A stretch of 13,573 nt of DNA, from the NCBI GenBank assembly GCA_004151065.3, contig NWUY0304699852.1, forward strand, positions 1 through 13,573, in the 5' to 3' direction. Within the stretch, counting starts at the first letter, position 1. Every line of letters begins with the position of its first letter. Under the pieces are notes generated by a model. It made no database searches. It was not told where the DNA came from and worked only from the letters and a program-made list of their open reading frames with translations. This DNA is from Larix sibirica (lineage: Eukaryota > Streptophyta > Pinopsida > Pinales > Pinaceae). Shown piece by piece: positions 6,508 through 13,573 of this stretch. The translations under genes were made by a program, and so were the position numbers.

Positions 6508-7345
6508 GGTCTACAACCAAAATCATGGAGGATGACTATGCAAAACAATCATGACCCAATGTATAGAAGAACAAGGTTCTCCATGGTTGAAAAAAGTTGG
6601 CATGCCCTAATATTTAAAATTGTGCTCTGTATTTTACTTGCACACCAATGCTTCATCCTAGATCCAATAATATCCTTTCTTCATGCATCCTACTTGGCAT
6701 CATCCCTTAAGTCCATTCAAAGGGATTTTGTATTAATTTACAGATATTGGAACTAGATAGGACTCTGTGCACATGTAAAACTAACATTATAAAACTAGGA
6801 ATCCCCTTTAGACATACAACATGCATAATTCCTTGCAACATCATGTTTTTTGGCCTTTCACCCTTGTAGCTACAAATGGGCCTTTTCAAAGACACCTTCC
6901 ATGTAAATGTGATATGTGTACATCCAATCAGGTATCATTAAAGTGCTCATTTTTATTTCGTGCGCACCTCAATCAAATAATCGTTGGTTGACATAGTGAG
7001 GTGATATCGAGATAAACAGACTAAGTGTTGCTCATGTTATGAATGTTGATTGTTTTTGTAGGCACAATCTTCATGTACTTGGAAATTATTTATCCCCATT
7101 AATTAATGTCTATCTATGTTATGAGTTGAAGACTATAAAGAAATAAAGTAAAGGCAAATATGACAATGTAAACCAAAATTTGATGACTTCCTACAAGACT
7201 GTAAACACAATGTGCCTCCAACATCAAATGTACAATCCTTGAAGGGTGACAAGTTGTAACCAAATTCAATGCCATACAAGTAGTGGACAAAATCCCATAA
7301 GACATTCATCCTTACTTGTTGTTGATTGTCTCTAAACACAAATAG
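6508..7345. other. Unassigned stretch 5' of the pol pseudogene
   Basis: This is where gag and protease of the plus-strand chromovirus should lie, yet I see no CCHC knuckle and no DSG/DTG protease motif in either orientation. Open frames at 6502-6756, 6707-6895 and 7114-7339 match nothing I know. Homology to pol starts abruptly near 7346, so the 5' half was deleted or replaced. Confidence 0.4.
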
Positions 7346-8100
7346 GTTTTTGAAACACTCAAGGGTTTACCACCCTCCCCCGGGGAGCATGACCATCGTA
7401 TTCTACTAATCCCAAGGAGTTAACACCCATTGCATTTCCTTGTAGGCACCCTTTTTCACAAAACAATGGAATACAAAATATCATCTAGGGTTTGTTAAAG
7501 GCTAGCATCATTCATCCTAATACAAGTTCTTATTCTCCATTGGTGGTCATGGTATTGAAAAGGAAGGTGTTTGGAACATGTGTCTTGATTTTGGGGCTCT
7601 CAATAAGTTGACTATAAAGGACATGTTTTCCCTCCTAATCATTGATGATCTCTCAAACGAGCTTCATGCAAGAGCCAAGTTATTCACTAGAATGGGACTT
7701 CATTTAGGATACTACCAAATAAGGATGAAAGAAGCAAACATCCCTAAGATAACCTTATGCACACATGAAGGTCATTATCAATTTTTAGTGATGCCTTTTG
7801 GGCTTTGCAATGCTCCAACCACCTTTCATAGCCTTGTGAAAAAGATCTTTCAACCTTTTCTCTGTAATTTTGTGTTGGTCTTGTTTGATGATATCTTGAT
7901 ATTCAACACAAATGCCACCTAGAGGAAGTATATCATGCCTTGCAACTATTGAGGGACCACCAATTATTCGTGAAGCATTCCAAATTTGATTTTTGGGTTT
8001 CCAATGTGGAATACTTGGGTCACATTATGATTCCGGAAGGAATACAAGTGGACCTTGAGAAAGTGGTGGCTATGAAAGACTAGCCACACCCCAAGCCCTT
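7346..8100 (+). pseudogene. pol: Reverse transcriptase domain of Ty3/gypsy pol, inactivated
   Basis: This would copy element RNA into DNA. The entry segment VFETLKGLPP...GEHDHRI at 7346-7410 is the usual lead-in to gypsy RT, followed in other frames by KASIIHPNTSSYSPLVV near 7494-7545. From 7578 a 114-codon frame holds the palm: MCLDFGALNKLTIKD, YYQIRMKE, THEGHYQFLVMPFGLCNAPT and the intact FDDIL catalytic motif near 7888-7902. The motif A aspartate is gone: the usual LDLxxGYxQ reads MGLHLGYYQ, with Gly at 7695-7697. After 7917 the frame must change to read HLEEVYHALQLLRDH and then YLGHIM. At least three frame changes and stops (a TAG near 8081) make it a pseudogene. Family identity is certain; the exact edges are not. 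Confidence 0.93.
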
Positions 8101-8219
8101 AAGAGATTGCATGGGTTCCTAGTACTTACGAGCTACTAATTAAAGTTTGTGAAAATTTATGGAAAACTTGCACCTCCCTTAACTTCACTACTAAGAATAA
8201 TGCCTTTGTATGGAGTGAA

Positions 8220-8725
8220 GCAGTTGAGTAGGCCTTCTCAAACTTAAAGGATTCCATGTGCACTACTCCAGTATTAGCAATGCTTGATTTTATTAAGTCT
8301 TTTGCCTTAGAATTATGTGATGCCTAGGGAAGATATCTTGGAGTAATATTGATGTAAGAAGATCGCCCTTTGGCATTCACCAGTAAGCAATTATGTGAGC
8401 AAAATTTGTGCAAATCTACCTCTGAAAAAGAGATGATGACCATCCTTCATGCATTTGAGACATGGCACCCATATCTTATAAGGAGGAATTTCTAGATCGT
8501 GATAATCATCGTAGTTTAAAATATTTCCTTGAACAAAGGTTGTCATCATCGGAGCAACATAAGTGGGTTATTATGATGACAGGGTATGATTGTGAGATTA
8601 TATATAAGAAGGGTAGAGAAAACGTGGTTGTAGATGCATTGTCTAGGCAATTTGAGGAGAAGGGATCCCTATTTGTAATGTCCTTATTGGTTCCACGTTG
8701 GCTCGAAGAAGATCATCAAGAATAG
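8220..8725 (+). pseudogene. pol: RNase H domain of Ty3/gypsy pol, inactivated
   Basis: The domain normally removes RNA from the RNA-DNA hybrid. The sequence shows TTPVLAMLDF, then CDA with the first catalytic Asp at 8319-8321, then RPLAFTSKQL, then EKEMMTILHAFETWHPYL with the catalytic Glu. The TDHRSL box is damaged: a frameshift precedes it and it reads DNHRSLKYFLEQR, with Asn at 8504-8506 in place of the third acidic residue. KKGRENVVVDALSRQFEEKG keeps the last Asp and forms the usual connection to integrase. Stops after CDA (TAG at 8325-8327) and near 8493 break the frame. The clean 87-codon frame at 8462-8725 is the C-terminal half. It follows RT directly, as in all gypsy elements. Confidence 0.92.
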
Positions 8726-8735
8726 ATGGAAAATG

Positions 8736-9839
8736 ACACCATAGTTCAACTCATCCAAGGATTTAGGAAGACCGAAACCCTCATAAAGGGTGTACATGAC
8801 ACTAAGATACATTAACGTATAAAGATAGCATTTTCTTGGTAAAGAATTCTACCTTAAAACCATGGATCTTAGAGGAGTCACATTCATCACCCAGAGCAAG
8901 TACCTCAAGGTTTCGCAAAACCTATGAAAGGATCAAGTACTCATTCTTTTGGGAAGGCTTGAAAATAGATATCCAAAATTTTGTAGTGGCTTACGATACT
9001 TTCCAAAGACACAAGGGTGAGATGGTGAAGTTGTAAAGGGCATTGTAGCCAATTTTTATCCTAACCCACACATGGACTAGTATCTCTATGGATTTTATAG
9101 TGGAGCTTCCCAGGGATGGTAATAAATAATTCATCATAGTGGTCATCGATTATCTTTCCAAATATGCTCAACTTTTTCATTGTCCCACCCTTTTACACCA
9201 TCACTAGTTGGGAAAGTCTTCATGGATTAAATTTTTATGTTACATAGCATGCCAACTTCCATTATATCCGATTAATACCCTAGATTCATTAGCAACTTTT
9301 GGCCTAAGCTATTTAAAATTCAGGGTATCCAACTAAATTTAAGAATGACATATCACCCCCAAACCAATGGTCATACAAAAGTAGTCGATATGTGCTTAGA
9401 AACCTATTTGTGATGCTTCACTTCAAAAAAGGCCCACCAATGGGCACAATGGATTCCTATTGCAGAATGGTGGTATAATACCACTTATCATGGAGCTACC
9501 AAAATGACACAATATGAATAAGTATATGGCCAAAAACCGTTGTCAGTGATTTCCTATTTACCAAGCACTGCCAAGGTTCATGTAGTGGATAACGCACTTC
9601 ACACCAACGAATTTATTCTCTGCACACCTCCAGAGCATTCAATTGAAAAAGGGGATCAAGTTTTTCTTTTCCTTCAACCTTATAAACAAGCATCACTCAA
9701 AAATAAACTCCAACGAAAACTAGTACCAAAATTCTATAGACCCTACAAGATGAATGCAATGCATTTGATAGTTGGCGTACAAGCTAGCTCTATCATATTA
9801 CTCCAAGATTCATATGATATTTCATGTGCCTTGCCTTAA
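8736..9839 (+). pseudogene. pol: Integrase of Ty3/gypsy pol, inactivated
   Basis: This would insert the DNA copy into the genome. The N-terminal zinc finger (8836-9036) keeps the first His in ESHSSP, but the second His of the usual AGHSG is Thr, and both Cys of CDxCQ are Tyr (8992-8994) and Phe (9001-9003). In the core, the first Asp (MDFIVELP, 9091-9093) and second Asp (SIISD, 9270-9272) remain, while the catalytic Glu of HPQTxGxTE is Lys (HPQTNGHTK, 9378-9380). Stops occur after SIISD, in CLETYL-CF and in QYE-VYGQ. WAQWIPIAEWWYNTTYHGAT is typical of plant gypsy integrase. The C-terminal GDQVFLFLQPYKQ...PKFYRPYK is the GPY-type module, but the segment between VVD and EKGDQVF is some 25 residues shorter than usual. 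Confidence 0.92.
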
Positions 9840-9849
9840 GAAGGTCATG

Positions 9850-10060
9850 GAATCAAATTATAGAGTTCAAACCAAGTTATTAGAACTTGACGAAGAGGGC
9901 TCCATTTGGTTCCAATCATAAGTTGTATTTGATACCATAGAGAATCAATTCCATCAGTGCACAGTCAAAGAATTCTTGATCTAGTAGAAATATATTCAAC
10001 TAGAAGATGCCACATGGGAACCAATAGCGATTCTGTAACAATTTCCTCACCTTCAACCTT
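9850..10060 (+). pseudogene. pol: Post-integrase linker and chromodomain remnant
   Basis: Chromodomains at the integrase C-terminus direct chromoviruses to marked chromatin. After the GPY module, LKKVMESN...LLELDEEGSIW is the usual linker, and 9961-10023 reads TVKEFLI, two stop codons (9982-9987), KYIQLEDATWEP. The stops fall where family members have Lys-Trp, so the second aromatic cage residue is lost. EDATWEP is the conserved end of the domain. The frame holding the ORF at 9957-10178 is a shadow. The likeness is clear, and the Tekay or Reina lineage cannot be chosen by eye. Confidence 0.75.
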
Positions 10061-10082
10061 GAGGACGACATTGTTTCTCTTG

Positions 10083-10095
10083 AAGGGGGAGGGCA
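10083..10095 (+). promoter_or_regulatory. Polypurine tract
   Basis: AAGGGGGAGGGCA directly precedes the TG that opens the 3' LTR. In LTR retrotransposons this purine run resists RNase H and primes plus-strand DNA synthesis. The position between the end of pol and the LTR supports the call. Confidence 0.8.
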
Positions 10096-10740
10096 TGTTA
10101 GGGTCATACCCTAACCTCCCTACTTTACGATACATAGGATTTAGTCAATTGATGTTTGCAACCATCTCCTTTGAATAAGACCCATTAGATAGTAGTGGAT
10201 AATTAGTTAATGTAAACATGGTATCTTTGTTAATTAAGGGCCACTAGGTAGTTGGTACTCATTGATGATAGAGCCACAAGTAGTTAGGATTTTGGCTAAT
10301 GAAATTCTATTTACATAAATAGGAGGGTATGGATTGTTTTGTCAATTTTTGTCATATTTGGAGGTTTTCTCAAGTGGAAGGTTATCCCACCTTAAGAGGC
10401 AAGTGAATATTGCTTTCTATTGGGTTATCTTAATACATGGTTATATTATGTACCATTTCCTTTCAATTTTCTTTGTACATGGTATTCTATGTTATAATCT
10501 ATGGTCTTTTGCATTATCAATCTCGGCGTACTTGGTTGTGTTCTACGTTTAAGGGTTAAGAACACCACAATATTTTTCTTTGTAGACTCTTCGTAGTATA
10601 TTCTCTGCTATGGTTGCTAGCTATAAGAATTAGTAGCTAGGATTGTCATTTTTCCCTTTATTTTCCTCATTACATCTTCTATTGTTATGTATTAAAGGAT
10701 ATTGAGGAAAAGTTGATCACATGCTTGCCTCTTTATTAAT
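10096..10740 (+). mobile_element. 3' LTR of the chromovirus relic (right edge uncertain)
   Basis: It begins TGTTAGGGTCATACCCTAAC, where GTTAGGGT and ACCCTAAC form a perfect 8-bp inverted repeat around CAT. A TATA-like box, ACATAAATAGG, is at 10313-10323, followed by T-rich R/U5-like DNA. No CTAACA-type end or repeated 5-bp flank could be found, so 10740 is only the point where the sequence stops looking LTR-like. No second copy of this LTR lies in the window, so its age cannot be dated from here. Small ORFs at 9957-10178 and 10334-10552 are chance frames. Confidence 0.65.
10313..10323 (+). promoter_or_regulatory. TATA-like box of the 3' LTR
   Basis: ACATAAATAGG lies about 217 bp into the LTR, where the U3 promoter is expected. 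At 10283-10300, 13 bp upstream, GTTAGGATTTTGGCTAAT matches 16 of 18 bases at 195-212 in the other LTR-like block. Confidence 0.4.
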
Positions 10741-10829
10741 AGGTTGCCCCTTTATCCACTTGTTTATAGACAAGTTTATAGATGGAAGCAAATTAATAGA
10801 TCTTGCTTGAAATTTGGTTCCACTTTTTG

Positions 10830-10961
10830 TTAATCCTCATTGTTTATGACATAAATTGGGTCACCATCATAGCATACAAGGAATGACCTTCTTATTGATC
10901 CCATAAGGATGAATTCATCAAGTCCATAGGACTCATAGGATTCATATCCTTGTACACGAAA
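10830..10961 (-). pseudogene. Unidentified antisense open frame, 43 codons, C-terminus-like
   Basis: The minus strand is open from 10961 (after a TAG) to a TAA at 10830-10832. It reads YESYESYGLDEFILMGSIRR, then FLVCYDGDPIYVINNED, a composition typical of protein and unlike the AT-rich surroundings. No ATG starts it. A possible acceptor, AATAAATAG, lies just upstream, so it could be a last exon. It lies 68 bp downstream of the minus-strand frame at 11030-11236 in another frame. I do not recognise the family. Confidence 0.25.
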
Positions 10962-10991
10962 CTATTTATTGACTTGTAATTTGGCATTGCA

Positions 10992-11015
10992 TTTCACTCA
11001 CCTTTTCACTCACCT
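10992..11015 (+). repeat. Exact 12-bp tandem duplication carrying a splice-donor-like core
   Basis: TTTCACTCACCT occurs twice in a row. On the minus strand each copy reads AGGTGAGTGAAA, so the strand has two consensus donors (AAG|GTGAGTG) 12 bp apart, just after the stop of the frame at 11030-11236. Confidence 0.85.
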
Positions 11016-11029
11016 TCAAACTCACAAAA

Positions 11030-11236
11030 TTATTTCATAGTGCCAAACATAAATTGCAAGTGTTGAGAATTGCCTCCTCCAAAAGTTCTATCATCGTATC
11101 CCATGCTATCACCATCCTCTGTCAATTCTGCATGGTCAATATCAAAGACAATACGACTGTTAGCTTCTTCTGAAACAAAAAATGGGATATCCTTTTTCCT
11201 CATATACTTATGTAATGCCTAGTGCCATTTTACCAT
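11030..11236 (-). pseudogene. Antisense transposase-like fragment (possible PIF/Harbinger nuclease end)
   Basis: From an ATG at 11236 the minus strand reads 68 codons to TAA at 11030-11032, with one internal TAG at codon 6. After that stop it reads ALHKYMRKKDIPFFVSEEAN, then FDIDHAELTEDGD and a glycine/aspartate-rich tail. ALHKYMR resembles the ALHN[FY][IL]R block near the end of DDE_Tnp_4 (PIF/Harbinger) nucleases, with the preceding stop where the family often has Cys. An acidic tail after that block is also usual there. The DDE residues themselves would lie further upstream (higher coordinates), but that DNA is AT-rich and shows no exon I can name. The call rests on a short motif and is tentative; a host gene fragment is possible. 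Confidence 0.3.
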
Positions 11237-11239
11237 TGT

Positions 11240-12390
11240 TGAACTTTACAATATATAAATGAATACAAGACATTAATCTATACAAGAAAACTAAATGTAA
11301 AGATTATATTTATACAAACAATAATAAATATAATTAAATAATACAAATATTGTAATAAATAAATATAACATAAGGTTTTGAAATAATATAACTTGAGGTT
11401 TAGTTAAGAAGGGGTTTAACTCACTATCTTGCATGGGAAATTATATGTGATATGGGGAACATAAGAAATAAATATTTAAGTAACTCTTAAAAACAAAAAG
11501 ATAAAAGGGGGGCTTCTTCTTCTCCTAGGGATTATGCTTCTAGACTACTTTATTGATTTTAGTCTTTGGATGCTTAATTGATTAGTCTTGTTGGTTAGTT
11601 TTTTGTAAGAGTTTGTTACTCTTTCAACCATACTTGGTTATTGGTAATTGTTTACTATTAATGGTTCATATTCCATGTATGTGCATTGTTTTATGGAGTT
11701 GGGGATTGACTTCCCTAGAGGGGGAGAGGAGCTAATGCAATAATGAGAGTTTTTAATGGAGGATTTGACATAAAGAGAAGGTTATTTGGTATAGTTTTGG
11801 TGGAGGTAGGCTCAGGGTTCCTTAGCCTTTCCAATTGAGGGGTTAGTCAGGTGGTGAGTCTTTTGTCTTCCACTAGTTGCTTTTCAGTTGTTGTTGTCGA
11901 CTTGCTACTATCCACTTGGATATCTACTGCTAAAATGAATATGGACCTAGTCACAATTTGAACAAGTAAATAATTATTTTGTTCTTTTCCTAAATTATTA
12001 TTAGCTAAATAAAATTTAAAATTTTATTGAATCATATAAGACTTTGTTGCAAATCACTAGCATAATATATAATTATAACAATCTATAGAGTTTAAGTATC
12101 ATGCTGCAACTATGTTTGGTTTACTATAATTGAATTTGAGCATACAATTAAGGTATTCAAAATAATCAATGTTCTAGTTACTGTAAAATAAAGTTCTTTA
12201 CAATGGGTAATTATTACTTCAGAGTTGTAACTGCTACCAAAAATTGCAGTAAAATATAATTAAAGAAAATTAATGATTTAATAAACGAAAAATTAGTGTT
12301 TTGTACTATGTGAAAGTATTGTATAACCTAGGGAAAGGCTATTACAATTTTATTATCAATCCCAAGAGCTTCATAGTTTTTGTCACGTGT
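11240..12390. other. Intergenic stretch without a recognised gene
   Basis: 11240-11510 is very AT-rich. 11515-11940 is G/T-rich on the plus strand, as in some LINE or LTR flanks, but has no open frame, poly(A) end or boundary that I can fix. 11940-12390 is AT-rich again. No repeats of clear period or RNA-gene boxes were seen. Confidence 0.4.
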
Positions 12391-12910
12391 ATAGGGTTCA
12401 TCATGGTGCACTAGTTCAAATGGATAATACCAAGTGCATTGGATATGGAAGAATAATGATTAAATAATATGTCAATTGGGCTCGTGGAATGGCCAGACAC
12501 ACCGTGGATGGTGCCCCAATATATTTCCTAATACATCAGTCAATATGAGATAGTTTAAATACTTGCACATCAAAGGTGCATTTCTAATCAAGCAACACGC
12601 CATCAACTATGCCACATTAATTAAAGAAGTGCACCTGAATATTGTATAGTTAGTGGTAGTTGGATTATGGTTCAATTGAAATATAAAGGGAACCGATAAC
12701 AAAGAGTATGTTGATTTAAAATGCATCATCCATGAGGGAGAATTTTAAGCTAAAATACTTGTCGATGCTCATTTAATTTAATATTTAGAAGCATCGTAAA
12801 TGATGCACAAACACATTTTTTGAAGCACCAACTAATATTTCTAAGTATAAAGGTCATTTATAGTTGATGAGTTATTTATATGTAGATGCATCGTTAAGAA
12901 TGCAATGTCT

Positions 12911-12927
12911 TAAATAATGCATCATCC
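12911..12927 (+). repeat. Target-site duplication of the SINE, left copy
   Basis: TAAATAATGCATCATCC matches 13117-13133 (TAAATAATGCATCGTCC) at 16 of 17 bases. The two copies enclose the SINE exactly, with the poly(A) side next to this copy. Confidence 0.9.
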
Positions 12928-13116
12928 TTTTTTTTTTCAATGTGGTTCACGGCTCTAGAGCTCGCTACGTCCACAGATCCAAGCCAAGGGGGCCTCACCC
13001 CTGTCGGCATTACTTCAATGCATAACTCTGAAGGACCCAAAGAATTGAACCCCCAACCTAGACCTTGTGTCGTCTTGGTCCCCGAAGATCCAACCAACTA
13101 AGCTACCCATGGGGGA
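12928..13116 (-). mobile_element. tRNA-derived SINE with poly(A) tail
   Basis: On the minus strand the element begins at 13116, carries box A TAGCTTAGTTGG at 13105-13094 and box B GGTTCAATTC at 13051-13042. It continues with a non-tRNA body (ACAGGGGTGAGGCCCCC and onward, ending GCCGTGAACCACATTG) and ends in ten A residues (12937-12928). At 189 bp, flanked by a 17-bp duplication, it has every structural mark of a SINE moved by LINE machinery. It is not a functional tRNA gene: the boxes are about 10 bp further apart than usual and no acceptor stem pairs. The one mismatch between the duplications suggests moderate age. The ORF at 12894-13097 is a chance frame in the element. Confidence 0.88.
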
Positions 13117-13133
13117 TAAATAATGCATCGTCC
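13117..13133 (+). repeat. Target-site duplication of the SINE, right copy
   Basis: TAAATAATGCATCGTCC is the partner of 12911-12927 and differs at one base (A/G). It contains one of the GATGCA-type motifs, so the SINE landed in, and doubled, one motif of the surrounding cluster. Confidence 0.9.
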
Positions 13134-13167
13134 TATACAGTGCACAAGGAAACATTCAATGTTCCAT

Positions 13168-13190
13168 CTAGTTAGTGCACAACTAACTAG
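13168..13190. repeat. Perfect 9-bp inverted repeat with 5-nt loop
   Basis: CTAGTTAGT and ACTAACTAG are separated by GCACA. An outer pair, CATTCAA at 13153-13159 and TTGAATG at 13191-13197, extends the fold with a one-sided bulge. It lies in the GATGCA cluster, next to two of its motifs, and adds to the picture of transposon end DNA. Confidence 0.75.
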
Positions 13191-13260
13191 TTGAATGCAA
13201 TGAACATGATGCTACCTATAAATTTACACTATGCACCAACTTGGCTAATGATGCACTGTG

Positions 13261-13573
13261 TGGTTTTTTATTTTATTTTTAAACATGGAATTTATGTTGA
13301 GTTTCAATTTTTTATATACGAAAAAAGTAAATGAAGAGGCAAGAAAAAATTTATGTATTTTCTTGCAGGAAAAGGTATGGTTGCAACATAGATACAGAAA
13401 CCAAATTTTGAAGCCTTTTCTCAAAATTTGAAAATGATCGTCCAAGCATACAACTTTAGGAATGACGCCACAGTGTCATACTGGCAACATGGGGTTTGTG
13501 CAATAGAGTGATTGTTAAATTTTCAGAATTTACTTCAATCTGATCTAGGATCTTAACTGAGAGAACATGTACA
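13261..13573. other. Right-end stretch, nothing assigned
   Basis: The T-rich run after 13260 ends the motif cluster. A minus-strand frame at 13245-13445 follows base bias. TTTTCTTGCAG before 13370 looks like a plus-strand splice acceptor but leads to no open exon of note. Confidence 0.35.

Larger units (their letters stand above)
7346..10740 (+). mobile_element. Truncated Ty3/gypsy chromovirus relic (pol plus 3' LTR)
   Basis: The order RT, RNase H, integrase, chromodomain remnant, polypurine tract and LTR is that of a plant chromovirus (integrase after RNase H separates it from Ty1/copia). Gag, protease and the 5' LTR are absent or unrecognisable. The left end is the first alignable pol codon, and the right end is approximate because no LTR terminus or target-site duplication could be fixed. 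The many stops, frame changes and lost catalytic residues show an old, inactive copy. Confidence 0.85.
12400..13260. repeat. Cluster of short GATGCA/TGCAC motifs in both orientations (candidate transposon subterminal region)
   Basis: Variants of ATGCATC, GATGCAC and AGCATCG crowd this stretch. Clear cases lie near 12720, 12764, 12790, 12802, 12883, 12917, 13123, 13138, 13174, 13208, 13229 and 13249, and looser TGCAC/TGCAT words lie upstream from 12410. Between 12720 and 13260, leaving out the inserted SINE, this is about one motif every 30 bp. Dense short motifs in both orientations are what transposase binding leaves at the ends of CACTA, hAT and related DNA transposons. ACAGTGCA at 13137 and TGCACTGT at 13252-13259 form an inverted pair. 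No terminal inverted repeat or coding part is established. Confidence 0.4.

Noticed and set aside
7114-7339. Minus-strand frames with IEFGYN-like text recalling integrase
   Set aside because: Only a few residues match and the neighbouring integrase blocks are missing, so chance is more likely.
10099-10114. TTAGGG/CCCTAA as interstitial telomere repeat
   Set aside because: Only one unit per arm, plants mainly use TTTAGGG, and the position is the LTR start.
12894-13097. 67-codon minus-strand open frame
   Set aside because: It is made almost entirely of the SINE, including its box A and box B, and runs through the poly(A) tail as Lys codons.
13042-13105. Possible functional tRNA gene (box A and box B present)
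   Set aside because: Box spacing is too long, no acceptor stem pairs, and the unit ends in a poly(A) tail with target-site duplications, so it is a SINE.

Overview
The window reads as nuclear DNA of a seed plant with a large, repeat-rich genome. It is AT-rich and holds decayed plant chromovirus (Ty3/gypsy) sequence, two tRNA-derived SINE candidates, a LINE-like 3' end and plant-type splice signals. A gymnosperm is a reasonable guess, but nothing here proves the lineage. There are no bacterial operons, ribosome binding sites, CRISPR arrays or complete tRNA/rRNA genes, and no intact long gene.

Left part (1-1800): an LTR-like block (about 164-650) has a TATA box, a poly(A) signal and TGTTGA/TCAACA ends. 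Beside it lies a minus-strand stretch (about 1798-632) with consensus splice sites and protein-like frames that I cannot assign to a family. A tRNA-derived SINE candidate sits in its second putative intron.

Middle part (1800-7340): this is intergenic repeat debris. It holds an 82-bp segment occurring twice, a 5'-truncated LINE-like insertion with a short target-site duplication, a six-copy ~43-bp minisatellite, a possible antisense gag fragment, a ~1-kb zone of degenerate CTCGATG/CACCAAGCACA repeats, and a further pair of antisense open frames.

Right-centre (7346 to about 10.7 kb): the one clearly identifiable gene is a plus-strand Ty3/gypsy pol pseudogene in the order RT, RNase H, integrase, chromodomain remnant, followed by a polypurine tract and a 3' LTR starting TGTTAGGGT. 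It has no recognisable gag, protease or 5' LTR. It carries many stops and frameshifts and has lost catalytic or ligand residues in RT, RNase H and integrase, so it cannot move on its own.

Right end (10.8-13.57 kb): antisense coding remnants (one has a weak PIF/Harbinger-like ALHKYMR motif), AT-rich filler, a cluster of short GATGCA/TGCAC repeats in both orientations that looks like transposon subterminal DNA, and inside it a minus-strand SINE with a poly(A) tail and a 17-bp target-site duplication.

The genes do not form a working pathway. The window is best read as nested, aged transposable elements around a possible host-gene fragment. The points most worth checking are the spliced minus-strand region at 632-1798, the GATGCA-rich candidate transposon end, and the antisense coding remnants at 4606-4818, 6192-6507 and 10830-11236.
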